Of a DNA stretch of 64,000 nucleotides, positions 16,647 through 26,326 are shown piece by piece. The stretch is from Pseudomonas lini. Its GTDB lineage: Bacteria > Pseudomonadota > Gammaproteobacteria > Pseudomonadales > Pseudomonadaceae. The position numbers were made by a program, and so were the translations under genes. The notes below the pieces were generated by a model, which was not told where the DNA came from, searched no databases, and worked only from the letters and a program-made list of their open reading frames with translations. The DNA is taken from the NCBI RefSeq assembly GCF_030812475.1, contig NZ_JAUSSR010000001.1, positions 620,001 through 684,000 of the forward strand, read 5' to 3'. Numbering within the stretch: the first letter of the stretch is position 1; every line of letters starts with the position of its first letter.

Positions 16647-17927
16647 TCATGTGGTCTTGCTCAGCAAGGTGATGAACCGGTCGATGTCGTTTTCCGTATT
16701 GAGCAGGCCCGGGGCAATGCGGATCACCGGGCCGACGTCACGCTCGACCGAGTCGCAGACCACACCGTTCTGCATCAGCTGCAGCGCGACTTTTTCGCAT
16801 TCCCGATCCTTGACCCGGAAGAAGGTGAAACCGGCGGACAGCTGAGGGCTTTTCGGTGTGACCAGTTCGATCCGCGGCTGCTCCAGCAAACGATTTTTCG
16901 CGTAGGTATTGAGCGCATGGATGCGTGTCTGGACCTCGGCCTTGCCCAACTCCAGGTGCAGCTTGAAGGCTTCGTCCAGCGCCCAGCGATGTTCAAAGCT
17001 GTGGTAGCCGCCGGGGGTCATGATGGTCGAAAAGGTGGTGGCCTCGGAGAAGGTCGGGATGGTCGGCGTCACATCCTTGAGCTCGGCCGAACGGGCGCAG
17101 ATGATCCCGGTGCCGCGCGGGCCGAACATCCATTTGTGGGTGCCGGCAATGAAGAAGTCGCAATGCATGTCGGGGAAGTCGAGGTCCTCGACGCCGAAAC
17201 CGTGCACACCGTCGACCACATACAGGATGCGGTCCTTCTCGTCGCGATTGCGGTTGTGTTCCTCCACCAGTTTGCCAATCTCGCCGATCGGCAGTTTCAC
17301 GCCGCTGCCCGATTGCACCCAGGTCATGCCCAGCACCCGGGTTTCGGGGCGAAGGCCTTTGGCAATTGTGCCGACCACTTCATCCACCGAAACACCGTGG
17401 CTGTGCTCGAACAACTTGAGCTTGCGCACCTTGACCCCGTCCTTTTGCTGGCGGTAAGCCAAAGCGTAATGGGTGGCGTAGTGTTCGTGTTCGCTGGTGA
17501 GGATTTCCTGGTCGGGGCGCACATGGATGCCGCCATAGATCAGCGACAGGCCTTCGGTGGTGCTGCCGGTGAGGGCGATCTGTTCCGGTGCGGCCTTGAG
17601 ATAACGACTGGCCCAGACCCGCACCTGGTGCTCGCGTTTTTCGGTTTCCCCCAGGTCCCAATCCATGGCCAGGCCGGGGTTGCGGTCGAGGTTGGCGCGG
17701 TGCAGTTCGATCGCCTCGCGCACGGGTCTTGGGTGTGAGGTCACCAGGAAGTTGGCGAAGTGCAGGTAGTTCGGATCCTGATTGAACAGCTGGCGCAGCT
17801 GCGCCCATTTGTCCGTGGCCAGCGGTGCCGGGCTGGTGGCCAGCGCCGGCAGGTTTACGGCGGCACCCAGGGGCAGGCCCGCCGCGAGAATGCCGGCCTG
17901 CTTGAGGAATGAACGACGGTTGGTCAT
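16647..17927 (-). CDS. pvdN: Periplasmic PLP-dependent pyoverdine side-chain enzyme PvdN
   Basis: A class V aminotransferase/cysteine-desulfurase-fold enzyme of 426 residues. The N-terminus NRRSFLKQAG with a following hydrophobic stretch is a Tat signal, so it folds with PLP in the cytoplasm and works in the periplasm. The motif AGTHKWMFGPRGTG contains the PLP lysine, and DGVHGFG lies before it. PvdN converts the glutamyl side chain on the chromophore to succinamide in characterised pseudomonads. ATG at 17927 was chosen because the Tat motif follows at the expected distance; a TTG at 17948 would add seven residues. It lies 29 bp after pvdM. Confidence 0.93.
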   Translation of the reverse strand: MTNRRSFLKQAGILAAGLPLGAAVNLPALATSPAPLATDKWAQLRQLFNQDPNYLHFANFLVTSHPRPVREAIELHRANLDRNPGLAMDWDLGETEKREHQVRVWASRYLKAAPEQIALTGSTTEGLSLIYGGIHVRPDQEILTSEHEHYATHYALAYRQQKDGVKVRKLKLFEHSHGVSVDEVVGTIAKGLRPETRVLGMTWVQSGSGVKLPIGEIGKLVEEHNRNRDEKDRILYVVDGVHGFGVEDLDFPDMHCDFFIAGTHKWMFGPRGTGIICARSAELKDVTPTIPTFSEATTFSTIMTPGGYHSFEHRWALDEAFKLHLELGKAEVQTRIHALNTYAKNRLLEQPRIELVTPKSPQLSAGFTFFRVKDRECEKVALQLMQNGVVCDSVERDVGPVIRIAPGLLNTENDIDRFITLLSKTT

Positions 17928-17956
17928 GAGCTCGGTTCGCTTGTGCAAAAGAGGGG

Positions 17957-19306
17957 TCAGTGTTTGGCCACAGGCCTGGAGGACTGCTGCACCTGGTCCC
18001 AGACCCGCAGGAAATTGCCGCCCCAGAGCTTGGCGATATCGGCTTCGCTATAGCCGCGGCTGAGCAGCTCGGCGGTCACATTGCGCCCCTCGCTGACGTC
18101 CTTCCAGCCATTGAGGCCGCCACCGTCGTTGAAGTCGGAACTGATGCCGACGTGGTCGATGCCGATCTTCTTCACCGCATAATCAATGGCGTCGCCGTAG
18201 TCCTTGAGGGTGGCCTTGGGTTCTTCGTCGACTATCGCGTAGAGCTCGCTGGCGTACTCGCCGAAGCGTTGCTCGGACCAGACGGTGATCACCGGATCGC
18301 CCGGCATAAGTGCCATCTCCAGCCCTTGCAGCGGTTGCAGGTCGAAGCGGGCGCGCAGGGCGTTGAGCTTGTCCTGGGTCGCCTGGCTCAGGGGGCGGAT
18401 ATAGGTCGGGAAACCGACAATCTGCACCACGCCGCCGCTGTTCTTGATCAGCTGCATTTCCTGGTCGCTGAGGTTGCGCGGGATGTCCACCAGGGCACGT
18501 GGCGCCGAGTGTGACGCGACCATCGGAGTGCGGCTCAATTGGGCGACTTGCTCCAGGGCTTTGGTCGACATCTGCGACACATCGATGATCACGCCGAGGT
18601 CGTTGAGGCGGTGCACGGCTTGTTTGCCGATTTCCGACAGGCCGCCGAGGGCGTCCCGGGAATCGTTGAAAAACGGCAGCGGTCGCGAGGAGTCGGCCCA
18701 GGCGTTGTTGCCCACGTAACTGAAGCCGAACATGCGCATGCCGCGCGCCGCCCACTTGTCCAGGGCGTCGAGGTCGTTGCCCAGGGGATAGGCGTTGAGC
18801 ATGCTCAGGAAGATCGCGAACTTGCCTTCGCCGTGCAGGCGCCGGAAATCGTCGGGGGTGTAGGCGATGGCGACCTGGTTGGGGAAGTCGCGGACCATGG
18901 TGCTGATGATCTTGTAGCGGGTTTCCTGTTCGAAACGTGCTTCGTCGACGAATCCTTCGGTGGGGCGGTGGGGGGCGTTGTCGCCGTTCCAGATTTCCGG
19001 CCAGCCGAAGATGGTCAGGGCCGCACCGGACAACCGTCCGCGACCGCTCTTGACCAGGTCGAACTGGCCGCTGCCATCCTTGTCGGCTTCGTTGCCGGCG
19101 GTACCGAAATCCATGGGCACGGTGATGTGGCTGTCGAACGAAAGCATGCGTTCCTGCAGTTCATCGGCCTGTTTCATCACCTTGACCGGGTAACCGGGGT
19201 TGTCCTTGAACCAGTAATCCCAGGCCGCATAGCCTGCACCGGCGCAGATCGCCAGGGCCAGCGGCAGGCCGATGAAGAGCGCCTTTTTCGAACGTGGTTT
19301 TGTCAT
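17957..19306 (-). CDS. pvdM: Periplasmic dipeptidase-like pyoverdine maturation protein PvdM
   Basis: A protein of 449 residues of the membrane/renal dipeptidase family (M19) with an N-terminal signal anchor (KKALFIGLPLALAICAGAGYA). Family features are FDSHITVPMDF, where the usual metal-binding HxD is changed to HIT, a conserved VASHSAPRAL and DHVGISSDFNDGG. In P. aeruginosa PvdM is needed in the periplasm together with the tyrosinase PvdP for oxidation of ferribactin. It is the first gene of the pvdM-pvdN-pvdO group. A PvdS box lies 63 bp upstream, and the divergent pvdP gene has its own box. Confidence 0.92.
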   Translation of the reverse strand: MTKPRSKKALFIGLPLALAICAGAGYAAWDYWFKDNPGYPVKVMKQADELQERMLSFDSHITVPMDFGTAGNEADKDGSGQFDLVKSGRGRLSGAALTIFGWPEIWNGDNAPHRPTEGFVDEARFEQETRYKIISTMVRDFPNQVAIAYTPDDFRRLHGEGKFAIFLSMLNAYPLGNDLDALDKWAARGMRMFGFSYVGNNAWADSSRPLPFFNDSRDALGGLSEIGKQAVHRLNDLGVIIDVSQMSTKALEQVAQLSRTPMVASHSAPRALVDIPRNLSDQEMQLIKNSGGVVQIVGFPTYIRPLSQATQDKLNALRARFDLQPLQGLEMALMPGDPVITVWSEQRFGEYASELYAIVDEEPKATLKDYGDAIDYAVKKIGIDHVGISSDFNDGGGLNGWKDVSEGRNVTAELLSRGYSEADIAKLWGGNFLRVWDQVQQSSRPVAKH

Positions 19307-19368
19307 TGCCGTCTCAGTCAGGTTCGTTGGCCCGGTGCGTGAGTGGGGGCCTTTGCTATCTGGGAAGA

Positions 19369-19392
19369 ACGAGTGACGGAGCGGAGAATTTA
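19369..19392 (-). promoter_or_regulatory. PvdS iron-starvation box for pvdM-pvdN-pvdO
   Basis: On the minus strand it reads TAAAT, 16 bases, CGT, located 63 bp before the pvdM start. Confidence 0.8.
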
Positions 19393-19410
19393 GGTGTTTG
19401 TGCCGGCCTC

Positions 19411-19544
19411 TTCGCGGGCAAGCCCGCTCCCACAGGGGCCAGTAATGTTCAAAAAATCTGTGTTCACATCGGGCACAGTGGCCGGGGTGTTCACAAAATC
19501 TGTATTCACAGCAGATCCCTGTAGGAGCTGGCTTGCCAGCGAAG
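19411..19544. repeat. Two opposed REPs in the pvdM-pvdP divergent region
   Basis: TTCGCGGGCAAGCCCGCTCC (19411) and CTGTAGGAGCTGGCTTGCC (about 19519) are REPs of two subtypes in opposite orientation. Between them is an imperfect direct repeat of the form GTTCA-AAAATCTGT-TTCACA (about 19448 and 19490). They separate the two PvdS boxes. Confidence 0.75.
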
Positions 19545-19548
19545 CTCT

Positions 19549-19572
19549 TAAATTTGTGGAAGCAACAACCGT
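19549..19572 (+). promoter_or_regulatory. PvdS iron-starvation box for pvdP
   Basis: TAAAT, 16 bases, CGT on the plus strand, located 45 bp before the chosen pvdP start. Confidence 0.8.
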
Positions 19573-19617
19573 TCTAGCTTGGATAAAGCCTGCTTCATGG
19601 CTGACACAGGTAGGGCA

Positions 19618-21246
19618 ATGACGATTTCTCGACGATGGTTCATGGCAGGCCTGGCGCTGACCGGCGCTGCCGTGCCTGCGGCTTTTTATGGGCATCGTGA
19701 ATGGACGAAACCGGATCCGACGATCACTCCCGGTGAAGCGTCGTTCGATGTCGCGGACGTCGCCGGCCAGCACTTGGCAAACACCTTGCGCGGGGTCTGG
19801 CAGATTCGTTTCGAAGGCCGTGACGCCGGCATCGAAGGCCTGCCCCGGGACGGGCTGGAAGTGTTCCTCGACGTCGGTCATAAAGGGCGCGGCTTGATCG
19901 GCTTCCTCGACACTGCCGAGCGTTTGCGCTCGAACGAAGAGCCCCGTTACCGGGTGCTCGGCGACCTGGCCGAGGCCAAGCCCGCCGAATTGAGCTGGCG
20001 TCTGGTCAGCGCCGACGCGGCCAACGGCTCGCCGGATTACGAATTCAGTATGGCGCTGGACGAAGTCTGGGCGATTTTTGGCAATGCCGGCAGCGGCACC
20101 CTCAGTGGCCGGGTGTTGAACCTGGATAGGCCGTTGATGATGACCGCCCGGGACAACCGCTTCATCGCGGTCAAGCGGGTGTTCCCCGAAGCCCGTGAAC
20201 GCACCGGCCTCAACCCGGCGCTGCTGGCCTGGCTGGTGTCCCCGGAGCATCGTCTGTTTCATCAGCTCTGGCATGCCTCCCGGGACAAGTGGCACAGCTT
20301 GCCGGAAGACAAGCGCGATGCCTTGCGCGGCATCGGCTGGCAACCCGGCCCTCGTGACAAGGAGCGTGATGCCCGTGGCGCGCGCAAGGATCGCAATGGC
20401 TCGGGTGTGGATTTTTTCTTCATGCACCGGCACATGCTCGGCACGGCGCGCTCCCTGCAGGACTTGCCTTCGTGGCCACATTTCCCGTTGCCCCAGCCGG
20501 AGCTGGCACGGGATCGCATCGGCTTCGCCAACTATTGCGACAACCACGACGGCACCGCGCTGCCGCCGACCTGGCGGGCGGACGACGATGCCGAGTATTC
20601 GCAATGGGTCGCCGACATCAAGACTGCCGAGACCTACCACAGCAATTTCCAGGTCTGGGAGTCGCGCTACCGCGATCCACGTTATCTGTCGAAATTGACC
20701 CTGGGGCAGTTTGGCTCGGAGGTGGAGCTGGGGCTGCACGACTGGCTGCACATGCGCTGGGCCTCGGTGCCCCGCGATCCGTCCAACGGCCAGCCGGTGC
20801 CGTTCGCCCGGGATCCGGCGGATTTCTCTGCGCGCTGGTTCGCGCCTGAGAATGACTTCCTGGGTGATCCGTTTTCGTCCCATGTGAGCCCGGTGTTCTG
20901 GCATTTCCACGGTTGGATCGACGATCGCCTGGAAGACTGGTTCCGCGCCCATGAGCGCTTTCATCCGGGGGAGGTCAGTCGGCTGGAGGTCAATGGCGTG
21001 GCGTGGTTTTCGCCGGGTCGCTGGGTCGAGATCGACGACCCGTGGCTCGGCCCCAGCACCCACGGCTGCAGCACTACGCCGGGGTTGCAGGTGGGCAAGT
21101 CGGTGGAAATGGACCCGGAAACCATGAAGCTGGCGTTGCGCATTACCTTTGGCGAGGATGAGAAAAAGCTGGCGGACCTGTTCCGCAAGGTGCCTAAGCG
21201 GCCCTGGTATGCAAGGCATTTGAAAGCCAAGCCGATTATCAGTTAA
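19618..21246 (+). CDS. pvdP: Pyoverdine tyrosinase PvdP
   Basis: A periplasmic copper tyrosinase of 542 residues that oxidises the D-Tyr of ferribactin to start chromophore formation. The Tat signal SRRWFMAGLALTGAA lies at the N-terminus. Candidate copper-ligand histidines are in LFHQLWHASRDKWH, FFFMHRHMLG and VFWHFHGWIDD, in the order expected for the two copper sites. ATG at 19618 gives the length of P. aeruginosa PvdP and has AGGTAGGG upstream. An ATG at 19597 and a TTG at 19579 are possible but would precede the Tat motif by more residues than usual. It is divergent from pvdM. Confidence 0.93.
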   Translation: MTISRRWFMAGLALTGAAVPAAFYGHREWTKPDPTITPGEASFDVADVAGQHLANTLRGVWQIRFEGRDAGIEGLPRDGLEVFLDVGHKGRGLIGFLDTAERLRSNEEPRYRVLGDLAEAKPAELSWRLVSADAANGSPDYEFSMALDEVWAIFGNAGSGTLSGRVLNLDRPLMMTARDNRFIAVKRVFPEARERTGLNPALLAWLVSPEHRLFHQLWHASRDKWHSLPEDKRDALRGIGWQPGPRDKERDARGARKDRNGSGVDFFFMHRHMLGTARSLQDLPSWPHFPLPQPELARDRIGFANYCDNHDGTALPPTWRADDDAEYSQWVADIKTAETYHSNFQVWESRYRDPRYLSKLTLGQFGSEVELGLHDWLHMRWASVPRDPSNGQPVPFARDPADFSARWFAPENDFLGDPFSSHVSPVFWHFHGWIDDRLEDWFRAHERFHPGEVSRLEVNGVAWFSPGRWVEIDDPWLGPSTHGCSTTPGLQVGKSVEMDPETMKLALRITFGEDEKKLADLFRKVPKRPWYARHLKAKPIIS

Positions 21247-21273
21247 AAGCAGGATCACCGCGTTATCGTTCAA

Positions 21274-21398
21274 TCGCGAGCAAGCTCGCTCCCACAGGTC
21301 TTGGGTGTGCCGGATGAATGGGGCATGACATATACCTTGTGGGGGCCGCATGTTTTGGGCATGCCACATCACCTTGTGGGAGCGGGCTTGCTCGCGAA
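21274..21398. repeat. Two inverted REPs between pvdP and opmQ
   Basis: TCGCGAGCAAGCTCGCTCCC and, about 75 bases on, GTGGGAGCGGGCTTGCTCGC in opposite orientation. They lie between the converging pvdP and opmQ genes. Confidence 0.75.
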
Positions 21399-21420
21399 GA
21401 CGGCCGAATAGACACCGCAA

Positions 21421-22815
21421 TCACATAGCCTGCCACCCACCCCCAAGCGCCTTATACAGCGCAATACTCGCCTGCAACCGCGATAACCGCAGCTGCACAT
21501 TCAAATCCTGCGCCGCATACAAGGTGCGCTGGGTCTCCAGCACCGTCAGCAAGTCCTCGGCCCCGGCCTCGTAGCGGCTTTGGGCAATGTTGAACGCGGT
21601 CTGCGCCTGGCTCAGTTCCTCACCTTGCCACTGCCGCTGCTCATCCAACCCGCGAATGCTGTTCAGGGCCTTTTCCACGTCGGCGAAACCATTGATGATC
21701 GCCCCGCGGTAGTTCTCCAGCAGTTCTTCCTGGCGCGCGGTGGCCTTGTCGCGCTCGGCGCTCAGGCGACCGTTGTTAAACACAGGGGCAAGCAATCCGG
21801 CCGTGAGGTTATAGAACGGGTTGCGCAGGATGTCGGCGGCGCGGTCGGCGCCGGAGCCCAGTTCCGCGCTCAGGGTCACGGTCGGCAACATCGCGGCGCG
21901 GGCGACTGTCACATCGGCTCGTGCGGCAGCCAGTTGCGCTTCGGCCCGGGCGATGTCCGGGCGACGGGTGAGCAACTCGCTGGGCACGCCGGCGGCGATG
22001 GTCGGCCATGACAGCTGATCGAAGCGTTCCGCACCGAGGCGCAATTGCTGGACCGGCCGACCGAGCAGGGCGGCGAGACTGATCAAGGCATCCTGGGCCT
22101 GCTGCTGCACCAGGGGCAATTGCCGTTGTTGCGCCGCCACCAGACTCTTCTGCTGGGCCAGTTCCAGGGCTGTTGCCGAGCCGGAGTCGAACCGGGTCTG
22201 CACCAGGTTCAGGACGTTTTGCGCGTTGGCCAGATTCAACCCGGCAATGCGGCTTTGCTCACGCAACGACAAAGCTTGCGCGTAGCTGTTGGCGACGCTG
22301 CTGAGCAACGTCAACGCCACCGTCGCCTGGTCGAATTCGCTGGCCTGCAAACCAAACTGCGCGCTGTCGCGGGAGGCGCGCTGGCCACCCCAGAAATCGA
22401 TCTCGTAGGTGGCACTGAGGTTGGCGGTGAAGTAGTCCACTGCCTTATTGCTGCTGTCGGCATCGAGCTGGCTGTACCCGCTGCCGCGCAGGAGTTTTTG
22501 CCGATTGGCGTTCAGCCCGGCCTTCACCTCGGGTAGCTGCGAGCCGCCGGCAATCACCGTGTCGGCTTGCGCTTGGCGTACGCGGGCGATGGCGGCGGCC
22601 AGATCGAAGCTGCCCACTCGCGCCTGTTCGATCAGGCGATCGAGCTCCGGGCTGCCGAACTGCGTCCACCATTGAAGGTTGCGGTGCGCGGCATGTTGCG
22701 TGTGCGGCGATTGCCAGGACGAAGGCGGCTCGATGCCGCTGTCCGGACGCTGGACGGGGCTGCCACAGGCGCCGAGCAACAGGCAGAGGGTCAGCAAACT
22801 TAAGTGCGGCTTCAT
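21421..22815 (-). CDS. opmQ: Outer-membrane factor OpmQ of the PvdRT-OpmQ efflux pump
   Basis: A TolC/NodT-type outer-membrane lipoprotein of 464 residues. The signal peptide ends in the lipobox LGAC with the lipidated Cys at residue 17. Two repeated outer-membrane efflux domains follow, including AQFGLQASEFDQATVALTLLS and TRRPDIARAEAQLAAARADV. It forms the exit duct for the PvdRT pump, which exports newly made or recycled pyoverdine. ATG at 22815 was chosen because it gives a normal lipoprotein signal; the frame runs further upstream into pvdT without one. It starts 8 bp after pvdT ends, in a pvdR-pvdT-opmQ operon. Confidence 0.93.
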   Translation of the reverse strand: MKPHLSLLTLCLLLGACGSPVQRPDSGIEPPSSWQSPHTQHAAHRNLQWWTQFGSPELDRLIEQARVGSFDLAAAIARVRQAQADTVIAGGSQLPEVKAGLNANRQKLLRGSGYSQLDADSSNKAVDYFTANLSATYEIDFWGGQRASRDSAQFGLQASEFDQATVALTLLSSVANSYAQALSLREQSRIAGLNLANAQNVLNLVQTRFDSGSATALELAQQKSLVAAQQRQLPLVQQQAQDALISLAALLGRPVQQLRLGAERFDQLSWPTIAAGVPSELLTRRPDIARAEAQLAAARADVTVARAAMLPTVTLSAELGSGADRAADILRNPFYNLTAGLLAPVFNNGRLSAERDKATARQEELLENYRGAIINGFADVEKALNSIRGLDEQRQWQGEELSQAQTAFNIAQSRYEAGAEDLLTVLETQRTLYAAQDLNVQLRLSRLQASIALYKALGGGWQAM

Positions 22816-22822
22816 CAAGAGA

Positions 22823-24796
22823 TCATTCACTGGTAAGGGCCGTGACCGGGTCGAGCCGGGCAGCTTTACGGGCCGGCATGAAGCCGAAGACAACACCGGT
22901 GACCAGGGCGCAGCCGAAGGCACCGAGCACCGCTATCAAGGAGAACGCGACCGCGACTTCGCTGAGGATCAGCACGCCGCCGACGATCAGCGCCAAGGCG
23001 ATGCCGGCCAGGCCGCCGACCACCGAGAGCATCACCGCTTCGGTGAGGAACTGGCGCAGGATGTCCCGCTGACGGGCGCCGGTGGCCATGCGAATGCCGA
23101 TCTCGCGAGTGCGTTCGCGCACGGTCATCAGCATGATGTTCATCACCCCGATGCCACCCACCAGCAGGGATATCGCGGCAATCGAACCGAGCATCAACGA
23201 CAGGGTATTTTGCGTGCGCGCTTCGGCCTGGATCATCGCTGCATTGTTGGTCAGTTCGAAATCCTTCTTGCCGTTGTGCAGGCGCAGCATCAATTGCTCG
23301 ATGGCGTGTTCCGTCTCCTTGACCTTGCGCGCATCGGCGGCGGCGACGGCGATGTATTCAGGGTTGTAGGTGCCGAACAGCCGCACACTGGCGGCGGAGT
23401 AGGGGATGGCAATGCGGTCGTCGCTGTCGGAGTCTCCGGAGCTGGCACCCTTTTCGGCGAGCACGCCGACCACCTGGAACGGCACGTTCTCGATCAGGAT
23501 GTACTGGCCGATCGGGTTGGCCACGTCCTTGAGCAGCTTGGTCCGGACCTTGTGCCCGATGACGGCGACCGCTGCGGCGTTGCGTTCGTCTTCCTGGGTG
23601 AAATAACTGCCTTCCACCACCGGCCAGTTGAAGATCGCCGGGAAGTTGGTGTCATTGCCGCCGACGTAACTCAAGTGGTCGAGGTTGCCGAAGCGCACCC
23701 CGGCTTCCTGGCCGTTGACCGGCATGATCCGTGTCACCTGCGGCAGGCTGCCCACCGCGGCGACCTCGTCCAGGGTGACGATGCCCAATGGGGATCGCGG
23801 ATTCGGTGACGAACCGCTCAGATAAATGATGTTGGAGCCGAACGCGCCCATCTGCGCCATCACCTGACGCTTGCTGCCTTCACCGACAGCCAGCATCACC
23901 ACCACCGACGCGACGCCGATGATGATCCCGAGCAGTGTCAGGGCGGTGCGAAAGCGATTGATCCACATCACCCGCCAGGCCGCTTGCACCGCATCCACGA
24001 GTTCGCCTTTCCAGGCACCTGTGGCTTCGGCGCCTTCGCTCAGGCGCTTGCGCAGATCCACCGCTTGCAATGCGCCGGGATTGGCTGAGGTTTGAACATC
24101 GGGGTTCTCGCGGGCGCTGTCGCTGATGATCAGCCCGTCGCGAATCTCGATGATGCGCTTGGCCCGGGCCGCCACCTCTCGGTCGTGGGTAATGAGAATC
24201 ACCACATGGCCCTGGCTCGCCAGTTCGTCGAGCAGGGTCATGACCTCGGCGCCGCTATGGCTGTCGAGGGCCCCGGTGGGTTCGTCGGCGAGGATGATAT
24301 GCCCGCCATTCATCAAGGCGCGGGCGATGGACACCCGTTGTTGCTGGCCGCCGGAGAGTTGATGCGGACGATTGCCGGTGCGCGAGGCCAGTCCGAGGCG
24401 GTCAAGCAGGGCGGCGGCGCGGGCGTGGCGTTCGGCCGCCGGAGTACCGGCATAGATCGCCGGCATCTCGACGTTTTCCTGGGCCGAGCCGGAGGGGATC
24501 AGGTGATAACCCTGGAACACAAAACCGAAGGCTTCGCGGCGCAGCCAGGCCAGTTCGTCGCTGTCGAGGGCGGCGACGTTTTCCCCGGCGAAGCGGTATT
24601 CGCCCGACGTGGGGCGGTCGAGGCAGCCGAGGATGTTCATCAGCGTCGACTTGCCGGAGCCGGACGCGCCGACGATCGCGACGAACTCCCCGGCATGGAT
24701 CGACAGGTCGATGCCACGCAATACGTGAACTTCAGGTGAATCGCCACCGCCGTAGGCTTTGCGGATGTCCTGCAGGTCGATCAGGGGCGTCAGCAT
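22823..24796 (-). CDS. pvdT: MacB-like ATPase/permease PvdT of the pyoverdine efflux pump
   Basis: A fused ABC protein of 657 residues: an N-terminal nucleotide-binding domain with Walker [10 protein letters not shown], signature LSGGQQQR and Walker [17 protein letters not shown], then a MacB-type periplasmic core and a FtsX-like domain with four membrane segments ([21 protein letters not shown] begins the first). It powers the tripartite pump with PvdR and OpmQ. The ATG abuts the pvdR stop codon, so the two are translationally linked. Confidence 0.95.
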   Translation of the reverse strand: MLTPLIDLQDIRKAYGGGDSPEVHVLRGIDLSIHAGEFVAIVGASGSGKSTLMNILGCLDRPTSGEYRFAGENVAALDSDELAWLRREAFGFVFQGYHLIPSGSAQENVEMPAIYAGTPAAERHARAAALLDRLGLASRTGNRPHQLSGGQQQRVSIARALMNGGHIILADEPTGALDSHSGAEVMTLLDELASQGHVVILITHDREVAARAKRIIEIRDGLIISDSARENPDVQTSANPGALQAVDLRKRLSEGAEATGAWKGELVDAVQAAWRVMWINRFRTALTLLGIIIGVASVVVMLAVGEGSKRQVMAQMGAFGSNIIYLSGSSPNPRSPLGIVTLDEVAAVGSLPQVTRIMPVNGQEAGVRFGNLDHLSYVGGNDTNFPAIFNWPVVEGSYFTQEDERNAAAVAVIGHKVRTKLLKDVANPIGQYILIENVPFQVVGVLAEKGASSGDSDSDDRIAIPYSAASVRLFGTYNPEYIAVAAADARKVKETEHAIEQLMLRLHNGKKDFELTNNAAMIQAEARTQNTLSLMLGSIAAISLLVGGIGVMNIMLMTVRERTREIGIRMATGARQRDILRQFLTEAVMLSVVGGLAGIALALIVGGVLILSEVAVAFSLIAVLGAFGCALVTGVVFGFMPARKAARLDPVTALTSE

Positions 24797-25969
24797 TCAG
24801 CCGCCACTCCCATCGGCTGGACCGATCAACAGATGATCGCCTTCCTGCAAGCCATCGAGGATCTGTACCCGCAGGCGATCGCTGATACCGGTGCGCACGT
24901 CGCGTTGCTCGATGCTGCCGTTTTTCGCGACCACCCGGGCGGTCTGGCTGTGCGCCTGCGTGCCGGTTTGCAGGGCCGCAATCGGCGCGGTGAGGACATT
25001 TTTTGCCTGGTCGGCGACAAAGAACACTTGGGTGGTCATCTCCGCCATCAGCGCATTGTCGGCGTTATCGACGTCGAGCAACACGGTGTACAACACCACG
25101 CGCGCGCTCCCGCTTTTGCTCGAGCTGGCCGGGCTGCCGCCGCCCTGGCTGGTCTGGTCCAGCGGCTTGGGCGGCACCGGCAGGATTTGCCTCACGGTGC
25201 TGTTCCAGCGCCGCTGGCCACCGCTGAGCGTGGTGAACCAGGCCGTCATGCCGGGTTTGACATGACCGATGTCGGCTTCCGACACCTCGGCCCAGACGGT
25301 CATCGGCGACAGCTTGGCGATGCGCAGAATCAGCGGCGTTTGTTGCTGGGCGTTGAGGGTCTGGCCTTCCCGGGCGTCGAGCGCGACCACGGTTCCGCTC
25401 ATGGGCGCATAAATCCTTGTGTAACCGAGCTCGGCCTGGTCGCTGCGCAGGCTGGCCTGGGCCTGGCGGATCTGCGCCTGGAACATGTCGATGCGGGCCT
25501 GGGTGGCGCGCAGTTCGGCCTCGGCGGTCTGCACATCTTCTTCGCGGGTGGCGCCGCCGGCCTTGAGGTGCTGCTGACGCTGGTATTTCTGTCGGGCGAG
25601 GTCGTGCTGTGCCCGCTGCTCCTGCAGCTGCGCCTTGAGGTTTTCGACGGAGAAACGCCCGGCGTCGAGTTTGGCCTGCTGGGTGGAGGGATCGATTTCC
25701 ACCAAGAGTTGGCCTTCCTCGACCCGGTCGCCGACTTCCACGTGGATCTTCTGGATCTGCCCCGACGCCTGGGCACCCACGTCGACATAACGCCGCGGTT
25801 GCAAAGTACCCAGGGCTGTGACGCTGCTTTCGATGTCGCCCCGGGTCACGGGGATGGTAGCGAACTGGTCGCGACCGGGCGGAATGATCTGCCAGGCGGC
25901 GATGGCGATAACGGGGACCAGACACAGTGTTGCAAGCAGGGCGCGGCGGGTCTGTCGGGGACGTTTCAT
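24797..25969 (-). CDS. pvdR: MacA-like periplasmic adaptor PvdR
   Basis: A membrane fusion protein of 390 residues with an N-terminal anchor (ALLATLCLVPVIAIAAWQI). It has a lipoyl/barrel-sandwich half (VDVGAQASGQIQKIHVEVGD), a long coiled-coil hairpin rich in Gln, Ala and Arg (about 100-190) and the returning lipoyl half (YTRIYAPMSGTVVALD). It links PvdT in the inner membrane to OpmQ. It is first in the pvdR-pvdT-opmQ operon, and a PvdS box lies 85 bp upstream. In P. aeruginosa the neighbouring gene upstream is fpvR; here the next gene is the sigma factor. Confidence 0.94.
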   Translation of the reverse strand: MKRPRQTRRALLATLCLVPVIAIAAWQIIPPGRDQFATIPVTRGDIESSVTALGTLQPRRYVDVGAQASGQIQKIHVEVGDRVEEGQLLVEIDPSTQQAKLDAGRFSVENLKAQLQEQRAQHDLARQKYQRQQHLKAGGATREEDVQTAEAELRATQARIDMFQAQIRQAQASLRSDQAELGYTRIYAPMSGTVVALDAREGQTLNAQQQTPLILRIAKLSPMTVWAEVSEADIGHVKPGMTAWFTTLSGGQRRWNSTVRQILPVPPKPLDQTSQGGGSPASSSKSGSARVVLYTVLLDVDNADNALMAEMTTQVFFVADQAKNVLTAPIAALQTGTQAHSQTARVVAKNGSIEQRDVRTGISDRLRVQILDGLQEGDHLLIGPADGSGG

Positions 25970-26053
25970 GCAGGGTTCCGGCCAATGGATATCGGCCCGT
26001 CGTTCAGTTGAACACTGCCGGGGAGCCGGCAGGGACGGGGAGCTGTCCTGTAA

Positions 26054-26077
26054 ACGATTAAAGCGGCGGGGAATTTA
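26054..26077 (-). promoter_or_regulatory. PvdS iron-starvation box for pvdR-pvdT-opmQ
   Basis: On the minus strand it reads TAAAT, 16 bases, CGT, located 85 bp before the pvdR start. Confidence 0.8.
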
Positions 26078-26112
26078 GCCGCAGACATATGGCGTAACAT
26101 CTGAAGGAAACG

Positions 26113-26164
26113 AGGCTGCGACCTTTGGTTTTTTTTTTAAAATCAAGATCAAAAGATCGCAGCC
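26113..26164. repeat. Dispersed intergenic inverted repeat
   Basis: AGGCTGCGA and TCGCAGCCT flank an A/T-rich interior that includes a run of ten T. This type of repeat is common between Pseudomonas genes. Together with the PvdS box and a Fur-like site it makes up the 357-bp pvdR-fpvI gap, which has no fpvR gene. Confidence 0.6.
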
Positions 26165-26238
26165 TGCGGCAGCTCTTACAGGTGGAGTAGCGGCGCCAAC
26201 GTGACTATTTAACGGGCAAGACAAAGCAACACTTTAAA

Positions 26239-26263
26239 TCTATATGAGAATTACTATAAATTA
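26239..26263 (+). promoter_or_regulatory. Possible Fur box upstream of the fpvI-type sigma gene
   Basis: The A/T-rich stretch around ATGAGAATTACTATAAAT resembles the GATAAT-repeat Fur consensus only partly. It lies about 65 bp before the sigma-factor start. Direct Fur control of fpvI is known in P. aeruginosa. Confidence 0.4.
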
Positions 26264-26326
26264 CGCGCCTCGAACTGCCACTATCGTGCCACTGCCTGTT
26301 CCGGTGGTTGTCGCGGTGGCTCAAGG

